Shown here: in pieces, positions 61,690-64,000 of the stretch
Layout of the letters: each line of letters starts with the position of its first letter
How positions within the stretch are numbered: the stretch's first letter is position 1
Source of the DNA: Eucalyptus grandis
Taxonomy: Eukaryota > Streptophyta > Magnoliopsida > Myrtales > Myrtaceae
Direction: 5' to 3'
DNA length: 64,000 nucleotides
Assembly (NCBI RefSeq): GCF_016545825.1
Contig: NC_052614.1
Span: forward strand, 6,838,559-6,902,558
Notes under the pieces: model-generated
What the model saw: only the letters and a program-made list of their open reading frames with translations
What the model was told of the DNA's origin: nothing
Database searches by the model: none
Position numbers and translations under genes: made by a program

Positions 61690-62400
61690 ATGACATGAAG
61701 CACATACAATGTAAGGACCAGGCTGTTTCATTGTGTGCCTCGTGCACTTGGATCATGTCATTTACCCGTTCGCATAGAGCAGTCCAATGATTCAACCTAA
61801 CAGAGCATTTTTCGGATTTTCAGAACTGCCTGAGCCTTCTGAGTACCCAAACCAAAAGAAGTTTCCACTTCATAAGATAATGTTGGAAGGTGATTTACAG
61901 GAGCTCTGTCAACATGTTCCTAAGAGCTCGTATAGAGCAGATAATCCTAACGAACCGGAAGCATGAGTAGAAGCCAACAGACCCCGGCCACGACGAAAAG
62001 GGCATAACAAGCAATCAGCATATAAGCAAGATAGGGGACGGTGGGCACCGGCTTTATGATCTCCTACTGCGTGAAAATAGGATATGGAGCAGAAGAATAA
62101 CTATAGCGTGGAAGAGCCTGCTTTGAGGAACGAACTCCAGCACCACCGGTGATCTTTGCTCTGTAGCTGGACATAGCACAGGGTGAGCAATATTTTGGCA
62201 CTGAGGAGGAGAAAGCAGAAGAGGACCATGAAGCAGGAGTTGGAGGCAATGTAAAGCTCTTTCTTCCAGATAGCGTCCAAAAGTTAGGTCAAATTCCATT
62301 ACATTGGCGAGAAACGGAAGAATGCCTCTGTTTAATGCCAAGATCAAGAACAACAGAGTTCCTTGTACCATGGTTGCTTTGGGACTTCGCTTTTCTTTTC
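61690..62400 (-). pseudogene. Membrane-protein-like relic, partner of 57,500-58,020
   Basis: The minus strand has two hydrophobic stretches, GTLLFLILALNRGILPFLAN near 62,350 and YLAYMLIACYALFVVAGVCW near 62,020, the second followed by LLLMLPVR and a stop. Between them the frame changes and could reflect an intron or decay. It could be the 3' end of a real but unrecognised membrane protein or a relic; the shared homology with 57.5 kb favours a duplicated gene end. Confidence 0.35.
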
Positions 62401-63432
62401 GCTGTCATACATGAAGTCCTTATCTATAGGACTTCTGGAACCCAACAGCATGAGTACCGTATGAAATCGCACTGGAGGATTTGCAGCTCAGGTCAGTTCA
62501 TTCAGCACGAAGAGGATGGCCAAGACAAGGTAAGGAAAGATCAATCCTACTTGCGAAGCATTCTTCTTCCATAAGAACTCGCCGAGCATTCTCAATGAGC
62601 ACACATTTCATGATAATTACTGGGAGTCAGCACAAGAAGCAGATAACAGTTAATGGCAGACGAGAAATCACTCCCGCAGGAAGGATTCACCCGACGAAAA
62701 AGAATGATGCATCAGACTCAAATCATTCCCTAGCGCGCTGTGTACGAGGTGTAAAATTCACAGATATCAACGGGCATCAATAACAAAATGTGACGATATT
62801 ATGAGCTATGACTTTGGAGGACAGCATAGCTGAACTGCTCAGGTGGGGAATTGGGTAGGAGGGACACCCACACAGGAAATCAACTGGCTTGGCGTTGGCG
62901 TCCTAACCTTCTTATCTTTGAACTTAAGCGACATGGCTCTCTCAGGATTGTCAAGTCCATTTGTCTGAATCTTTGATAGGTTCAGTGCAAGTATCTCTCG
63001 GGTAAAATCCGTACGAAACTATGAAGGCCCAGTGCGACGTGAATTATTTCAAGAACCGAACAGGCTCACGACCAAGACTTCTTGTTTTTCATTTTTATTC
63101 TCTGTTCCCATTTCCTTAGTTGCAAAATCCAATGCGATTGTAAATTTTGCATCATCAGGCTAGAACCCTAGATCCATACCCCAAAAGTGTCATCTTCACG
63201 AGTTCTTTGTGGAGATTATGTATATGAGTTCATAGGGCATAGAATTGCTGAACTCGATGAGTCAGTTTTCACCAGGACAAATCGCACGCTTACCTTCTCA
63301 TCGACCCACTCTAAATTCAAAACCATTTGAAACTCGTAAGAACCAAATTTTCAGTGAGAGGGGAAGATGGGAGTCGGTGGAAAAAAGGACAGAAAATGAG
63401 GGCCGAAAGAATTAGAAGCTATCTTATTGAAA
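62401..63432. other. Intergenic DNA downstream of the ZIP gene
   Basis: The last few hundred bases before 63,433 should include the 3' untranslated region of the minus-strand ZIP gene. I see nothing else I can support. Confidence 0.5.
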
Positions 63433-63888
63433 TCAAGCCCAGATGGCTAGCAAAGACATCAATCCCGCCCCAAGAAAGAGCATTAAATAAGAAACCATTT
63501 GGAGTCTAAAGTTGCAGCTCATCCTCTTACTCAAAAAGTCAGCCGCAATCAGGTCCACCAAGGCCATGTACACCAAGATGCCGGCGGACATGCAGTCCAA
63601 TATACCTTCTGTTATCAGCGCTCCGGCACTATAGGGATTGTAGGATGAAGCGATTGCGGTTCCCACACCAATCCCTGCCGGAGTTGTCAAGGCGAAGAAA
63701 CACGCCATTATAGTGGCCGAGAGGTTTTTAAATTGGGCTTGGGAAATGCAACCTCCAAGTGCAAATCCTTCAAAGAACTGATGAAAAGAAAGTGCCGCTA
63801 TAAGGGGTCTTATAGTACATGGGCTCTGTGAAACACCGAGGGATATACCGATAATTACTGAGTGTGACACTATTCCAAGCTCCAAAAC
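63433..63888 (-). CDS. ZIP-family zinc/iron transporter, last exon (partial)
   Basis: ZIP proteins move Zn, Fe or other divalent metals into the cytosol. This is the final exon, 151 codons plus stop, on the minus strand; the acceptor TTCTGCAG lies just upstream at 63,889-63,896 and the rest of the gene lies beyond the right edge. Metal-site helix 4 is intact ([18 protein letters not shown]), as is helix 5 ([15 protein letters not shown]); their His, Ser and Glu residues line the transport path. The C-terminus ends [10 protein letters not shown], close to the GCMSLLAKWA typical of plant ZIPs. A change in this copy is [13 protein letters not shown] in the last helix, within family range. The specific ZIP member cannot be told from one exon. 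Confidence 0.9.
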   Translation of the reverse strand, partial: VLELGIVSHSVIIGISLGVSQSPCTIRPLIAALSFHQFFEGFALGGCISQAQFKNLSATIMACFFALTTPAGIGVGTAIASSYNPYSAGALITEGILDCMSAGILVYMALVDLIAADFLSKRMSCNFRLQMVSYLMLFLGAGLMSLLAIWA

Positions 63889-64000
63889 CTGCAGAAGAGA
63901 AGCAAGGAAATTCATAAAGAATTAAGCGCACTGTTAATATTTTTTTCTGGGCGAAGGCTGGAGGGATAATACAAAAAATGGCATAAATTAGTCATCTAGA

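Overview
This window is nuclear DNA of a flowering plant. Five multi-exon genes with GT-AG introns encode plant-specific or organelle-targeted proteins: a CBL10-like calcium sensor, a SIS8/EDR1-type Raf-like MAPKKK, plastid HDR, a plastid EngB-type GTPase and the mitochondrial glycine decarboxylase P-protein. A ZIP metal transporter is cut by the right edge. Long AT-rich gaps carry SINEs, MITEs and TIR elements. The protein features fit a eudicot; I cannot name the species from sequence alone. All exon coordinates were read by eye from splice signals, reading frame and family similarity.

Region 1 (1 to about 14.2 kb) has no gene I can support. It is a tandem duplication of a roughly 4-kb non-coding unit, modified by insertions: a SINE with target-site duplications, a MULE-type MITE, a 125-bp tandem repeat, and a second SINE that was itself split by a GC-rich hAT-like element. 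Region 2 (14.4-28.4 kb) holds CBL10 (+) with a G-box-rich promoter, facing the 14-exon MAPKKK (-); about 3 kb of decayed sequence lies between their 3' ends. Region 3 (28.5-40.6 kb) is again repeat-dominated: a 1.3-kb TIR element with a GC-rich interior, a MULE MITE with a perfect 9-bp target duplication, tandem and dispersed duplications, and a nested TIR-element cluster containing a SINE.

Region 4 (40.7-54.6 kb) is gene-dense: HDR (+), EngB-like GTPase (+) and GLDP (-), the last two convergent. Region 5 (54.6-64 kb) holds an inverted, broken copy of HDR, a MATE-transporter fragment, a pair of related gene relics and the 3' exon of a ZIP gene.

The genes do not form a pathway cluster. HDR (isoprenoid precursors) and the EngB-type GTPase (plastid ribosome assembly) act in plastids, GLDP acts in mitochondrial photorespiration, and the CBL sensor and MAPKKK act in signalling. 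The observations most worth a second look are the one-base offset at the exon 4 donor of the otherwise intact HDR gene, the inverted HDR pseudogene with an exon-2/exon-5 fusion, and the datable nested insertions. I saw no convincing wholly new biological system.
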